Source of the DNA: Thioalkalivibrio sp. HK1
GTDB taxonomy: Bacteria > Pseudomonadota > Gammaproteobacteria > HK1
NCBI GenBank assembly: GCA_000583135.1
Contig: JFBG01000009.1
Span: 1-48,403 of the forward strand
DNA: 48,403 nt
Direction: 5' to 3'
The notes beneath the pieces were generated by a model. The model made no database searches, had not been told where the DNA came from, and saw only the letters and a list, made by a program, of their open reading frames with translations. Shown here piece by piece: positions 38,331-47,399 of the stretch (positions within the stretch are counted from its first letter, which is position 1; every line of letters starts with the position of its first letter). Made by a program: the position numbers and the translations under genes.

Positions 38331-39206
38331 CTATCCCCTCGCCCCTATCCTTTCGACGATGCGCCCGATCGACTTGAAGAGGATACCATCGGGTTTGAAG
38401 TGATCCTTCAAGCTGATCCCATCGACGCGTTTGTCGGCGACGAGGCGCTCGATGGTCTTTTTGGACTTGTCATCGTCGGCGCCCAATACCGCAAAGGCGT
38501 GCCCTTTATTGGCCTTGACGAGGGAAAAGCAGGGGATATCGGTGAAGCCGTCGCCGATGAAGATCATGTTCTCGAAAGGAATCGGGCGTTTTTCGGGCGG
38601 CATATATCGATTGGGCTCGTCTTCGTCGCCCTCGTCGAGCGCTCCCTTGTTGATGCGAAATAGATATTGCGTTTTGGTCGTGTAGTTGACGACCTTGGCG
38701 GGCCACTGAGCGCCGTCTTCGTCATAGTGAAAGCGCGATCCGAAAACGCGGGCGATCCTGCCCTCGCCCACGATCGGATTGGCCTCCACGATCTCGGCAA
38801 GGCCCGAGGTCACGACATAGTGCTCGACACTCGCCCGGGCATCCTTGCAAAGCCCGTTGATCCGCTCGAACCACGAATCATCGCCCTCCAAGCCCGCCCG
38901 CAACTCCAAGCCCCGACCGACTTCTTGCATGGACTCCAAGGTCAATGGCTTGTTTTTCGATTTCGCCTGCCGCAGCAGCAAAAACATATAGCTGCAGATT
39001 TTATCCATCCCATGCCGGTGGGCATAATCACTGCAACCCTCCCAAAAGGTCTTGGGATCCAATCCTAAGCCCTCGACGATCGAATCGCTCATGATCCCGT
39101 CGATCAGAGTTCCGTCGAAGTCGTAGACCATCGCCAATTTGGCAGGCATGCTTTTTTTCGCTCGGGGTTTGTAAAGCGAAGAAGATTTCGAATCCTTCGT
39201 TTCCAT
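38331..39206 (-). CDS. HAD-family phosphatase
   Basis: A 291-residue haloacid dehalogenase-type hydrolase. Motif I is DFDGTL with nucleophile Asp29 and acid Asp31, motif II is VVTSG (131-135), and motif IV is GDGFTD (218-223). The domain order resembles phosphoserine-phosphatase-like HADs with an alpha-helical cap between motifs I and II. A basic, Ser-rich N-terminal tail of ~20 residues precedes the fold; ATG 39149 is an alternative start and neither has a clear ribosome binding site. It sits between the ABC pair and the BCCT gene. Substrate unknown. Confidence 0.85.
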   Translation of the reverse strand: METKDSKSSSLYKPRAKKSMPAKLAMVYDFDGTLIDGIMSDSIVEGLGLDPKTFWEGCSDYAHRHGMDKICSYMFLLLRQAKSKNKPLTLESMQEVGRGLELRAGLEGDDSWFERINGLCKDARASVEHYVVTSGLAEIVEANPIVGEGRIARVFGSRFHYDEDGAQWPAKVVNYTTKTQYLFRINKGALDEGDEDEPNRYMPPEKRPIPFENMIFIGDGFTDIPCFSLVKANKGHAFAVLGADDDKSKKTIERLVADKRVDGISLKDHFKPDGILFKSIGRIVERIGARG

Positions 39207-39223
39207 CGATCATCGACAACCGG

Positions 39224-39272
39224 CGGGCGTTCGCCAAGGCCCGCTATCTTGCAAGCCTTCGGCGAACGCCCG
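39224..39272. repeat. Long stem-loop between binding-protein and HAD genes
   Basis: CGGGCGTTCGCC (39224-39235) is exactly complementary to 39261-39272, and AAGGC/GCCTT extends the stem inward across one bulged base, giving about 17 pairs around a 14-base loop. There is no T-run on either strand. It may stabilise the upstream mRNA or act as an attenuator. Confidence 0.65.
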
Positions 39273-39304
39273 ATGTCGTCTTCGATAACGCTCTTAGGGA
39301 TCGA

Positions 39305-40099
39305 TCAATCCCCGTAGACATTGAAGTCGAAGTATCGATCCTGGATGGATTGATAGGTGCCGTCGGCGCGGATGGCCTTGATCGCCTCGTTGAATTTCAT
39401 CACCAAGTCGGCATCCTGCTTGCGGATGGCAATCCCCGCTCCTTCACCGAAATACTTCACTTCGGTGAAATCGGGGCCGACGAATTCCCAATCCTTGCCG
39501 TTTTCGGTGGCGAGGAATCCATCGGCCATGGCGATGGAGTCCGCGAGCAGCAGATCCACCCTTCCGGCCAGCGCATCGAGATAGGCCTCCTCTTGGGTGG
39601 CGTAGCGCTTGATTTCGGTGCCGTCGCCGAATTCGGCTTCCAAGAAGGTATCGTGGATGGTCCCGCGCTGCACCCCGACGCTCTTGCCCATCAGCCCCGC
39701 TTTCGAAATCTCGATCCCGCTGCCTTTCATGCGGGCGAACTTCGCCGGAGTCTGGTAGTACTTATCGGAGAAGGCGACCTTCTTTTTACGCTCCTCGGTG
39801 ATCGACATCGAGGCGATGATCGCATCGTATTTCCGGGCGATCAGGGCGGGGATGATGCCGTCCCAATCCTGCTGCACGAGCTCGCACTCGGCCTCCATCT
39901 GCTTGCAAAGGGCGCGGGCGATATCGATATCGAAGCCTTTGAGCTCCCCGTCCTGATCCACGATCGAGAAGGGAGGGTAGGCCCCTTCGACGCCGATGCG
40001 TATCTTCGACCAATCCTTGGCGCCGGCGAGGGCGGACCATGCGACCATGGCGGTGGTGATCGCGATCAGGATCGTCTTTTTCACGGTGGTACCTATCAT
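39305..40099 (-). CDS. Amino-acid ABC transporter periplasmic binding protein
   Basis: A 264-residue solute-binding protein of family 3 (polar or basic amino acids, opines). A Sec signal peptide spans about 1-26 (hydrophobic IAITTAMVAWSALAGA). The mature part has the IRIGVEGAYPPFSIVDQDGELKGFD pattern in two pieces, DWDGIIPALIARKYDAIIASMSITEERKK, and GVQRGT, all typical of Lys/Arg/ornithine-type receptors. ATG 40099 follows AAAGGA nine bases upstream; the frame is open further upstream but without signal sequence. The ATPase gene lies 159 bp upstream on the same strand. No permease genes adjoin, which is unusual. Confidence 0.93.
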   Translation of the reverse strand: MIGTTVKKTILIAITTAMVAWSALAGAKDWSKIRIGVEGAYPPFSIVDQDGELKGFDIDIARALCKQMEAECELVQQDWDGIIPALIARKYDAIIASMSITEERKKKVAFSDKYYQTPAKFARMKGSGIEISKAGLMGKSVGVQRGTIHDTFLEAEFGDGTEIKRYATQEEAYLDALAGRVDLLLADSIAMADGFLATENGKDWEFVGPDFTEVKYFGEGAGIAIRKQDADLVMKFNEAIKAIRADGTYQSIQDRYFDFNVYGD

Positions 40100-40114
40100 T
40101 ATCCGGGTTCCTTT

Positions 40115-40140
40115 GAGTGGGATTGATGAGTGGGATTGAC
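40115..40140. repeat. Two tandem copies of a 13-bp repeat upstream of the binding-protein gene
   Basis: GAGTGGGATTGAT (40115-40127) is followed by GAGTGGGATTGAC (40128-40140), one mismatch. It lies 16-41 bp upstream of the start codon, so copy number could change promoter or leader spacing. Confidence 0.8.
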
Positions 40141-40258
40141 ATTGAAAACGAAAATGATCGAATGCAGATTCCCGGCCATCGATCAATGACTGCGAGAGGG
40201 ATCGAAAAGTCAAGGCTCGACTCCGTCTCGATCGATCTTCGTCCCGGAAATCCGAGAT

Positions 40259-41020
40259 TCATTGTGCCAAGAAACGCTTGAATCTCTCCGATTTCGGATG
40301 GTCGAAGACCTCATCGGGCGGGCCGCTTTCCTCGATCTTCCCGGCATCGAGGAAGATGACCTTGTTGGAAACATTCCGCGCGAAATCCATCTCATGGGTG
40401 ACGACCAGCATCGTGCGACCCTCTTCGGCCAGATCCCGCATCGTTTTCAGCACCCCGCCGACCAATTCGGGATCCAAAGCGGAAGTCGGCTCGTCAAAGA
40501 GCATGACTTGAGGTTCCATCGCCAAGGCGCGAGCGATGGCCACCCGCTGTTGTTGGCCACCGGAAAGATGCGCGGGCCAAGCATCTCGACGATCCCCCAT
40601 GCCGACTCGTTCGAGCACCGCCTCGGCGCGTTCGACGGCCTCGGCCTTGGGAACCTTGAGAACCCGTATCGGGGCCTCGATGACATTTTGCAACACGGTC
40701 ATGTGCGACCATAGGTTGAACTGCTGGAAAACCATCGAAAGGCGGGATCGGATCCGCTCCACTTGACGCAGATCCTCGGCGACTCGCTCTCGGCCGCGCA
40801 TTCGCATCCGGATCAGCTCCCCTCGAATGTAGACATCCCCGGCATCCGGCGTATCCAAGAGGTTGATGCAGCGAAGCATCGTGCTTTTCCCCGATCCGCT
40901 GCTACCCAAAATGGAGATCACATCGTGTTCGTAGGCGGCGAACGATACCCCATCAAGCACCTTGACCCCCCCGAAGCGCTTGCAAAGGCCCTCGATTCGC
41001 AAAACCTGCGTTTCGTTCAT
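40259..41020 (-). CDS. Amino-acid ABC transporter ATP-binding protein (HisP/GlnQ type)
   Basis: A 253-residue ATPase. Walker A is GSSGSGKST (39-47), the Q-loop FQQFNLW is near 98-104, the signature is LSGGQ (152-156) and Walker B is VMLFDE (172-177), followed by the H-loop THE. The [16 protein letters not shown] region is characteristic of polar amino-acid importers. ATG 41020 begins the frame. It is first in a long minus-strand block and precedes its binding protein by 159 bp, but the two membrane permeases of this family are not in the window. Confidence 0.95.
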   Translation of the reverse strand: MNETQVLRIEGLCKRFGGVKVLDGVSFAAYEHDVISILGSSGSGKSTMLRCINLLDTPDAGDVYIRGELIRMRMRGRERVAEDLRQVERIRSRLSMVFQQFNLWSHMTVLQNVIEAPIRVLKVPKAEAVERAEAVLERVGMGDRRDAWPAHLSGGQQQRVAIARALAMEPQVMLFDEPTSALDPELVGGVLKTMRDLAEEGRTMLVVTHEMDFARNVSNKVIFLDAGKIEESGPPDEVFDHPKSERFKRFLAQ

Positions 41021-41430
41021 CGAGATGCCCTATCGAGGAGATCGTCTTTATTTTCGAGATCGCCTTCGAAGATCGGTTGGGCGATCGCCGGATTCGCGGA
41101 AAATCGTATACGAGCCCATTATGTTCGATCCCGCAAGAAGGATAGTATAAATCTCGCCCGCCCGATTTTCGAAAAACGCTCGATGGAGATGTATCTTGGG
41201 TCAAGGGCGAACGGAAGATATCCCTGTGCGCTCGAAAAAGATGGGTTTTTTCACCGATTCCCGGCCGTCTCGCTTCGATGGGTCGATATCGCATCGAGGA
41301 TCGATATTTTTTGGGATAGACTTTGCCGATGGCCGATCGGAATCGACGACTCCCCGATAAGGGAGGGCCTTTCAAAAGCATATTGAGATCGAGCCGAATA
41401 TCGACGCCTTTTCGGGGGGAGGGTGAATCC
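41021..41430. other. Divergent intergenic region before the SoxYZ-like gene
   Basis: 410 bp with no gene recognised. A TATAAA at 41146-41151 is a possible -10 facing right, with only a weak -35 candidate. The SoxYZ-like gene has a strong ribosome binding site, GGGGGGAGGGTG at 41413-41424. Confidence 0.45.
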
Positions 41431-42252
41431 ATGACGAGGATATTTTCGAAGGCGATGGCCCTTGCCGGGCTGCTCGGGCTTTGTTTAGGACTGACATCCG
41501 CTGCATTCGGTGCGCAGAAGGATGAGACTCGCTGGAATCATTTGCGGGAGATGCTTTTTCAGGATCGGACGATTCACGACGGCGAGGCCTTGCTGGCCTT
41601 GGAAGCCCCGAAGCGGGCGCATGATGCCGCGATCGTTCCCATCAGCATCCGACCCGCCTTCGCCCAAAGCGCGGATCGCCATATCAAAACGATCACATTG
41701 GTGATCGATGACAACCCCTCTCCGATCGCCGGTCGCTTTCACTTCACCGAGAAAAGCGGCATCGCCGCCGTCAGCACCAGGGTGCGCGTCAATTCCTATA
41801 CCAATGTGCGGGCCATCGCCGAAACCGATGACGGCGAGCTTTATATGACGAAGCGATTCGTCAAGGCCTCGGGTGGATGTTCGGCGCCGGCGGGAAAGGA
41901 TATGGATGCGGCGATGGCTCGCATCGGCAAGATGAAGTTGCGCCAATCCGAAGCCCCGGTATTGGGGGAGCCGAGCCCGGTTCAGGTTCTTCTTAGCCAC
42001 CCCAACAGCACCGGGATGCAGATGGACCAAGTGACTCGGCACTATGTCCCGGCGCATTTCGTCAAGAAGATGGAAGTGCTCTATCGCAACGAACCGATAC
42101 TGACGGTGGAGTCGGATATCTCTTTGAGCGAGGATCCGAGCCTTCACTTTTATTTCGTCCCCGATGCCCCGGGCGAACTCGAAGTCAAGGCCATCGACAG
42201 CAAGGATAAGAAGTGGACGAAATCGTGGTCGATCTCGGGGGTCGATAGCTGA
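41431..42252 (+). CDS. Fused SoxYZ-like sulfur carrier protein (quinoprotein dehydrogenase-associated type)
   Basis: A 273-residue secreted protein. A Sec signal peptide spans about 1-28 (cleavage near AFG-AQ). Residues about 33-155 form a SoxY-like domain ending in GGC (148-150), whose Cys150 corresponds to the sulfur-carrying cysteine of SoxY; here the motif continues SAPAG instead of ending the chain. Residues about 175-273 form a SoxZ-like beta-sandwich. Fused proteins of this kind are usually found beside PQQ-dependent dehydrogenases and c-type cytochromes in methylotrophs; their exact job is unclear. Here no quinoprotein, cytochrome or sox gene is adjacent. The gene stands alone, convergent with the aldo/keto reductase. 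Confidence 0.88.
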   Translation: MTRIFSKAMALAGLLGLCLGLTSAAFGAQKDETRWNHLREMLFQDRTIHDGEALLALEAPKRAHDAAIVPISIRPAFAQSADRHIKTITLVIDDNPSPIAGRFHFTEKSGIAAVSTRVRVNSYTNVRAIAETDDGELYMTKRFVKASGGCSAPAGKDMDAAMARIGKMKLRQSEAPVLGEPSPVQVLLSHPNSTGMQMDQVTRHYVPAHFVKKMEVLYRNEPILTVESDISLSEDPSLHFYFVPDAPGELEVKAIDSKDKKWTKSWSISGVDS

Positions 42253-42342
42253 TCGCCCGCTCTTTTTCCCCCCTGAGGCTCTCGTTGACCTGATCGCCGC
42301 TTCGTATCATCGGCTCGTATCGCCGTCTCTAAACCTCCCCGA

Positions 42343-43221
42343 TCAGGTGCCGATACCGAACAGCGATGTGGCATTGCGGCCTCGGGCGACCTTGCGCATC
42401 GCATCGTCGCCGGGCGATCCCTCGAAGCAAGCGGCGGCATCGAGCACCAGCGGAAGCAGGTCGAGATCGCCGACGGTGTTGAGAAAGATATCCGGGCGGG
42501 CGAGTGCCCAATGGACGGCGGTTTTTATATCATCGGGATCCTCCAAAGGCTGATACCAAGTATTGCGATTCTCGGTGGTCGTCCCCCACGGGCCGCGGGC
42601 GATGGATTTGATCGTTTGTACCGCCACATCGCGCGTCGAGCATCGTCGGCACAGGGCATCGAAATCGCCGCGATAGCGCTCGTTTTCGTACATCACGAAA
42701 TTCCACGGCATCAATACCGAGTCGAAGTCGAATCGATCGAGGCTCTTGAGATGCATCGAGGCGATGGTCCAGCCGTGTCCGGTGACCCCGATAAAGCGCG
42801 TCAGTCCCTCTTCCTTGGCCTCGATGACCGCCTCGAGCGCACCCCCCTCGCCCATCGCCTTTTCCCAATCCCCGGGATGGGCCAAAGAGTGCAGTTGAAG
42901 GAGATCCACCGAATCGACGCGGAGCCGATCCAGCGAGCGCCGGATCTCGTCTTTGGATTCTCGGTAGCTGCGAAGCCCGGTTTTGGTGGCCAGAAAAAAG
43001 CGATCGCGATGCGCCTGCATCCATGATCCCACCCGCAGCTCGGCGTCGCCGTAGCGGGGGGCCACATCGATATGATTCACCCCGTATTCGAGCAGGATAT
43101 CCAAGGCCCGACTCGCCTCGTCCGGGGTTGCGTTCTTGAGCGCCGCCGCTCCGAAGATGGTTCGGGTGCTTTGATGCCCGCTGCGTCCGAAGCGTTTCTT
43201 TTCAATCGATTTCAAAGCCAT
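42343..43221 (-). CDS. Aldo/keto reductase family protein
   Basis: A 292-residue NAD(P)H-dependent oxidoreductase of TIM-barrel fold. The catalytic tetrad is visible: Asp52 and Tyr57 in HIDVAPRYG, Lys80 in FLATKTG, and His111 in [10 protein letters not shown] 43221 has AAGGA 10 bases upstream and matches the family start; the frame is open further upstream but those residues look non-coding. It is divergent from the second MttB-family gene. It may reduce an aldehyde formed by nearby oxidases. The region between it and the SoxYZ-like gene is only 90 bp with no clear terminator. Confidence 0.92.
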   Translation of the reverse strand: MALKSIEKKRFGRSGHQSTRTIFGAAALKNATPDEASRALDILLEYGVNHIDVAPRYGDAELRVGSWMQAHRDRFFLATKTGLRSYRESKDEIRRSLDRLRVDSVDLLQLHSLAHPGDWEKAMGEGGALEAVIEAKEEGLTRFIGVTGHGWTIASMHLKSLDRFDFDSVLMPWNFVMYENERYRGDFDALCRRCSTRDVAVQTIKSIARGPWGTTTENRNTWYQPLEDPDDIKTAVHWALARPDIFLNTVGDLDLLPLVLDAAACFEGSPGDDAMRKVARGRNATSLFGIGT

Positions 43222-43651
43222 ATTCTCAATCCTTTTCCGAAGATGGGAAAATGCCGGATTTTCTTTCGCAGGCGGCATCGGGGATGGATATTTCGAAGGC
43301 GAATTCGAAGACGAATTGTCGCTCCCTCGTATTTCGCATCGAGCCGATAAAAGCCCGCCGCCATCGATGTTCGTCGATCCTCGAAGGCTCGAGACTCGAT
43401 GGTTCGGGATCGAAAGAGACGATTGCATTTTATGATCGATATCGTTTCCTTGAATCTTCGAAAGACCGATGGCTATTCATTCTTCGTATTTCCTTCGCCT
43501 TAATCTCGCCTCGATACTCGGGAAAAGCCGCCGAAATACCCGTTCTCCTCTCGAAGGATTCGATCCTTGCGATGAAATTCTTTCGAAAAGACCTCGGGAT
43601 TTTGCATATCATCGACCATTGCCGGACCATCAGACGATCAAAGGGGATTCG
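43222..43651. other. Divergent intergenic region upstream of the second mttB-like gene
   Basis: 430 bp without a recognisable gene. Both flanking promoters should be here, but no confident boxes were found. Both flanking frames run open into it without family similarity. Confidence 0.5.
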
Positions 43652-45220
43652 ATGAGCGATTCGCAAAGCGGTGCGACGAAGCGGACTTCTCGCCGAAGCG
43701 GCGGCCGAAGCGCCAATCGTCGGGGCTCGGGGCCGGCGATCCGGCAACTGAAATGGCAGATTCCCGTCAACGGCGACGCCCCGACCGAACCCTTCGATGC
43801 CGATCAGGTGCATGCGGTGCATGACGCCGCGATGCGAATCCTCGAGGAGATCGGGATCGAATTTTTGAATCAAGAGGCTCGAAATATCCTGAAAGAGGCG
43901 GGCTGCGAGACCTCGAAGGACGGGACCAATGTGCGCATGGATCGCGCCTTGGTGATGGAAAAACTGGCGCTTGCGCCCTCGAGTTTCACGATGACCCCTC
44001 GCAACCTTGAACGGGCGGTGCCGATCGGGGGGCGCAATATGGTCTTCGTCAATGTATCGAGCCCCCCGAACTGCTCGGATATCGATCGCGGGCGGCGGGT
44101 GGGGGATCGCGAGAGTTATCGGGATTTTTTGAAGATGGTGCAGTATTTCAACTGCATCCACATGGCCGGGGGATATCCGGTGGAGCCGATGGATCTCCAT
44201 CCATCGACGCGCCATCTCGATTGCCTGTATGACAAATTGGTGATGACCGACAAGGTGGCGCATGCCTACTCGCTCGGTAGCGAGCGAGTGGAGGATGTGA
44301 TGGAAATGGTGCGGCTCGCCGGTGGGCTGACGCACGAGGAATTCGAGTCCGCCCCGAGGATGTATACCAATATCAATTCCTCCTCGCCCCTCAAGCACGA
44401 TTGGCCGATGCTCGACGGAGCGATGCGCTTGGCGCGCCGCGGCCAGCCGGTTTTTGTCACCCCCTTCACTTTGGCGGGGGCGATGGCCCCGGTAACCCTC
44501 GCCGGAGCGATCGCGCAATTCGTCGCCGAAGGGCTATCCGCCATCGTCTTGCTGCAATGCGTTCGCCCCGGGGCGCCTTGCGTGCTCGGATCGTTCACCT
44601 CCAATGTCGATATGCGCACCGGGGCCCCCGCTTTCGGCACCCCGGAATACCTGCGCGCGACCCAAATCTCCGGCCAGATGGCGCGTTTTTACGGATTGCC
44701 ATTGCGCGCATCCAACGCCTGTGCCGCGAATTGCCCCGATGCCCAAGCGGCATGGGAGAGCGCTTTTTCCCTGTGGGCGGTGGTCTCCGCCGGGGTGAAC
44801 GTGGTTTACCATGCCGCGGGCTGGTTGGAGGGAGGGCTATGCGCCTCGTATGAAAAATTCGTGATGGATTGCGAGACCCTGCAACAGATGATCGCCTATA
44901 TGAAGCCGGTATCCGCAACCGGCGACGATATCGCGCTCGACGTGATTCAAGAGGTCGGATCGCAAGGTCATTTTCTGGGCTGCGATCACACCCGGGCTCG
45001 CTACGAGCATGCGTTTTACGAGCCCTTCGTATCGGATTGGAGCAATTTCGAGAACTGGGAAGAGCGCGGCGCGATCGATACCCCGAGGCGTTCCAACGCC
45101 TTATGGAAGAAGATCATGAAGGAGTACGAAACGCCCCCGATGCTCGATGCGGATCGCGAGGCTCTTGCGGATTTCGTGGAACGTCGCAAGCAAGAGGGCG
45201 GAGCCCCGACGGATTTTTGA
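43652..45220 (+). CDS. Second MttB-superfamily methyltransferase, non-pyrrolysine
   Basis: A 522-residue MttB-family protein, clearly homologous to the one at 10420-11964 but diverged. Shared blocks include GAMAPVT, RPGAPCVLGSFTS, TGAPAFGTPE, PDAQAAWE and GWLEGGLCASYEKFVMD. It also has a basic Arg/Ser/Gly-rich N-terminal tail (about 1-30), so this tail is a feature of both copies. No in-frame amber codon is present. ATG 43652 follows AAAGGGG; the frame is open upstream without similarity. It is divergent from an aldo/keto reductase and followed by a convergent GST gene. Probably demethylates a different N-methylated substrate from the first copy; this is inference. Confidence 0.9.
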   Translation: MSDSQSGATKRTSRRSGGRSANRRGSGPAIRQLKWQIPVNGDAPTEPFDADQVHAVHDAAMRILEEIGIEFLNQEARNILKEAGCETSKDGTNVRMDRALVMEKLALAPSSFTMTPRNLERAVPIGGRNMVFVNVSSPPNCSDIDRGRRVGDRESYRDFLKMVQYFNCIHMAGGYPVEPMDLHPSTRHLDCLYDKLVMTDKVAHAYSLGSERVEDVMEMVRLAGGLTHEEFESAPRMYTNINSSSPLKHDWPMLDGAMRLARRGQPVFVTPFTLAGAMAPVTLAGAIAQFVAEGLSAIVLLQCVRPGAPCVLGSFTSNVDMRTGAPAFGTPEYLRATQISGQMARFYGLPLRASNACAANCPDAQAAWESAFSLWAVVSAGVNVVYHAAGWLEGGLCASYEKFVMDCETLQQMIAYMKPVSATGDDIALDVIQEVGSQGHFLGCDHTRARYEHAFYEPFVSDWSNFENWEERGAIDTPRRSNALWKKIMKEYETPPMLDADREALADFVERRKQEGGAPTDF

Positions 45221-45293
45221 AATCCCCTACCCGACTCGCTATCGAATCATCCGCTTCGAGGCCAAGCGTCGAGAGGGCGTTGCCGGCGAAGCG

Positions 45294-45899
45294 TCAGGGG
45301 GGCGTTACCGACCCCAAGTCGAGCTCATCCTCGCATCGTTCGATCCATTGCCGAAGGTGCGAACGAGCGCCGAGATCGAATCCCCCTTGGGGAGCCAGCC
45401 GGGTATAGGCCAGCAGGGCGATATCGGCGATGGAAAAGCGATCCATGACCAGATATTGCCTTGTTCTTAGGTGATCTTGCATGAAATCAAGGGCCTTTTC
45501 CCCTCTTTCCACCCGCCAAGCCTCTCTTTGGTCGGCTGATTTTCCCCGATAGACCATTTCGAAGCGACAAACCGCGATATAGGGTTCGTGGCTATATTGC
45601 TCCCAAAAGAGCATCTCGTCGATCTTGGCTTGTCGATAAGCATCGTTCGGTAGCAGATCGCTGCCCGAGGCAAGATAGCGCAAGATGGCGTTCGATTGCG
45701 CAAGACAGCGGCCGTCCTCGAATTCGACGGCCGGGATCTGAGCCATAGGGTTGATGCGAAGATAATCGGGAGTTCGGGTTTGCCCTTGCATGATATCCAC
45801 CGGGATCCATCGATACGAAAGCCCCAGATAATCGGCGACATATTTCACCTTGAGACAGTTGCCGGAATCGAGATCGCCGTAGATATTCATGTTATCCAT
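45294..45899 (-). CDS. Glutathione S-transferase family protein
   Basis: A 201-residue GST. The N-terminal domain starts NIYGDLDSGNCLKVKYVADYLGL, with Ser12 or Cys15 near the catalytic position; IPAVEF supplies the cis-Pro loop and LAQSNAILRYLA the glutathione contact. The C-terminal domain has FSIADIALLAYTRLA, the conserved GST N-capping region. It differs from the GST at 34672. It lies 69 bp after the sarcosine-oxidase-like gene on the same strand, so the two are probably co-transcribed. Confidence 0.92.
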   Translation of the reverse strand: MDNMNIYGDLDSGNCLKVKYVADYLGLSYRWIPVDIMQGQTRTPDYLRINPMAQIPAVEFEDGRCLAQSNAILRYLASGSDLLPNDAYRQAKIDEMLFWEQYSHEPYIAVCRFEMVYRGKSADQREAWRVERGEKALDFMQDHLRTRQYLVMDRFSIADIALLAYTRLAPQGGFDLGARSHLRQWIERCEDELDLGSVTPP

Positions 45900-45968
45900 C
45901 CTTTATCTTCTTATCGTTATCGCCATCGTCGATCGCTCGAAGGCGCAATCCGCCGGCATCTTTAAGGC

Positions 45969-47276
45969 TCAACCGAGCACCGAGAAACTGCTTTCGTTGT
46001 TGATCGATCGACGACGTGAATAAAAACCCATATCGATATCCCGATCGATATGGGTCAGATGAAACGACAGCGGTTGGAGGTCGTGATCGTGGCCTTTTTC
46101 GCAATGGTCGATCAGCGCCGCCATCATTTTCCCGGCCACCGGAGCGTTCTTGAACTGATTGCCGGAGGTACCGATGGCCATATAAAAACCCGGAATTCCG
46201 CTTTTGTCGTAGATCGGTATCCAATCGTCGGATACATCGTAGAGGTCGACCGCCCCGCGCGGGGTCGAGGGAATGCCGAGATTCGGCACCCGCAGGGCGT
46301 AGCGGCAGGCTTGGGTCAGCGATTGTTCGGTGAAGTTGCTTTGGTAGTCGTCGGGATCGACGAATTCGCGCGGATCGCATTCGGGATCCTCGCTGCCGAT
46401 CAAGATATTGTTGCCGGTTTCCGGACGGACATAACAGCCGATATCGCTATCGGAGACCACCATCCCCAAGCGCTCGAAATCGAATCCTTCGGGAGCCGGT
46501 ACATGCACTACCTCCTGGCGCAGCGCCCGGGTGGTGATGGTCATGTCCTCGTCGGCCCCGGCCATTTCGTTGATCACCGCCGAGTGCGGTCCGGCGATAT
46601 TGACCACGATATTCGATGCGATTTCCGTGCCATCTTCGAGGCGCACCCCGCGCACTCGCCCGTCATCGCTTTTCAAGATACTCACGACCTCGCAGCCGAA
46701 GCGGAATTCGGCGCCCTTGGCCTCCGCCGCCGATTGCAGATTGCGGGTGCAGAATTGGGGATCGGAGACGTAGCCCGCAGTGGGCCAGAAAACGCCCCCG
46801 GCGAGTTCGCTGCCGGTCGCCTTGTCGAAGTCGTCATCGTTCATCGCCCGGGGCGGGCCGAAGCGGCGGGTGTCGTAGATCGGAAGCCGCTTGCGAATCA
46901 TTTGAGCGCTCCACTGTTCATAAGGGATGCCGAGTTCATCAGACAATCGCAGATGCTTTTCCAAATAATGATTGTGCTCGGTTTTCATCACCAAGCACCC
47001 GCATTCGACGAAGCGAGCGATATCGTGCGAGGCGGGGACTTCGAGGTATTTCGCCCAATCGTGCCAGTAGTGATAGCTTTCCCAAGCCAAGGCGATGCCG
47101 TCGAAGGTCGAGTAATGCACGCGGACGATCGCGCACGAATTCGAGGTCGATCCGTAGCCGGCGGCCGGGAGGCGATCCAGACCGAGACAGCGATAGCCGA
47201 GCCTTGCCAGCTCCAATGCGGTGGCGGCGCCGATGACCCCGGCGCCGATGATGATGGCATCGTGACGATCCTCCAT
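45969..47276 (-). CDS. FAD-dependent oxidoreductase, sarcosine oxidase beta-like
   Basis: A 435-residue DAO-family flavoprotein. FAD motif GAGVIGAA is at 11-18, the STSNSCAIVRVHYST segment (about 44-58) follows the second strand, and GTSGNQFKNAPVAG near the C terminus closes the FAD site. It resembles sarcosine oxidase beta subunits and uncharacterised marine-bacterial DAO proteins, which oxidise N-methyl amino acids to the amine and formaldehyde. No alpha, gamma or delta sarcosine oxidase subunits are present. ATG 47276 has GGAGGA close upstream; residues encoded further upstream do not match the fold. Confidence 0.88.
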   Translation of the reverse strand: MEDRHDAIIIGAGVIGAATALELARLGYRCLGLDRLPAAGYGSTSNSCAIVRVHYSTFDGIALAWESYHYWHDWAKYLEVPASHDIARFVECGCLVMKTEHNHYLEKHLRLSDELGIPYEQWSAQMIRKRLPIYDTRRFGPPRAMNDDDFDKATGSELAGGVFWPTAGYVSDPQFCTRNLQSAAEAKGAEFRFGCEVVSILKSDDGRVRGVRLEDGTEIASNIVVNIAGPHSAVINEMAGADEDMTITTRALRQEVVHVPAPEGFDFERLGMVVSDSDIGCYVRPETGNNILIGSEDPECDPREFVDPDDYQSNFTEQSLTQACRYALRVPNLGIPSTPRGAVDLYDVSDDWIPIYDKSGIPGFYMAIGTSGNQFKNAPVAGKMMAALIDHCEKGHDHDLQPLSFHLTHIDRDIDMGFYSRRRSINNESSFSVLG

Positions 47277-47399
47277 TCTTCCTCCATTGCGCATTGCGGC
47301 CGATGCAAATCCATCGAGCGATTCGAAAATCGCTTCCATCCCCGATGGCAAGCATTCTTATAGAATACGGGTTTTTCGACTTCCTCCTTTGGATTTTTC

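Noticed and set aside
46050..47363. Long plus-strand open frame antisense to the sarcosine-oxidase-like gene
   Set aside because: The minus-strand protein has clear FAD motifs; the opposite frame has none and is a composition artefact.
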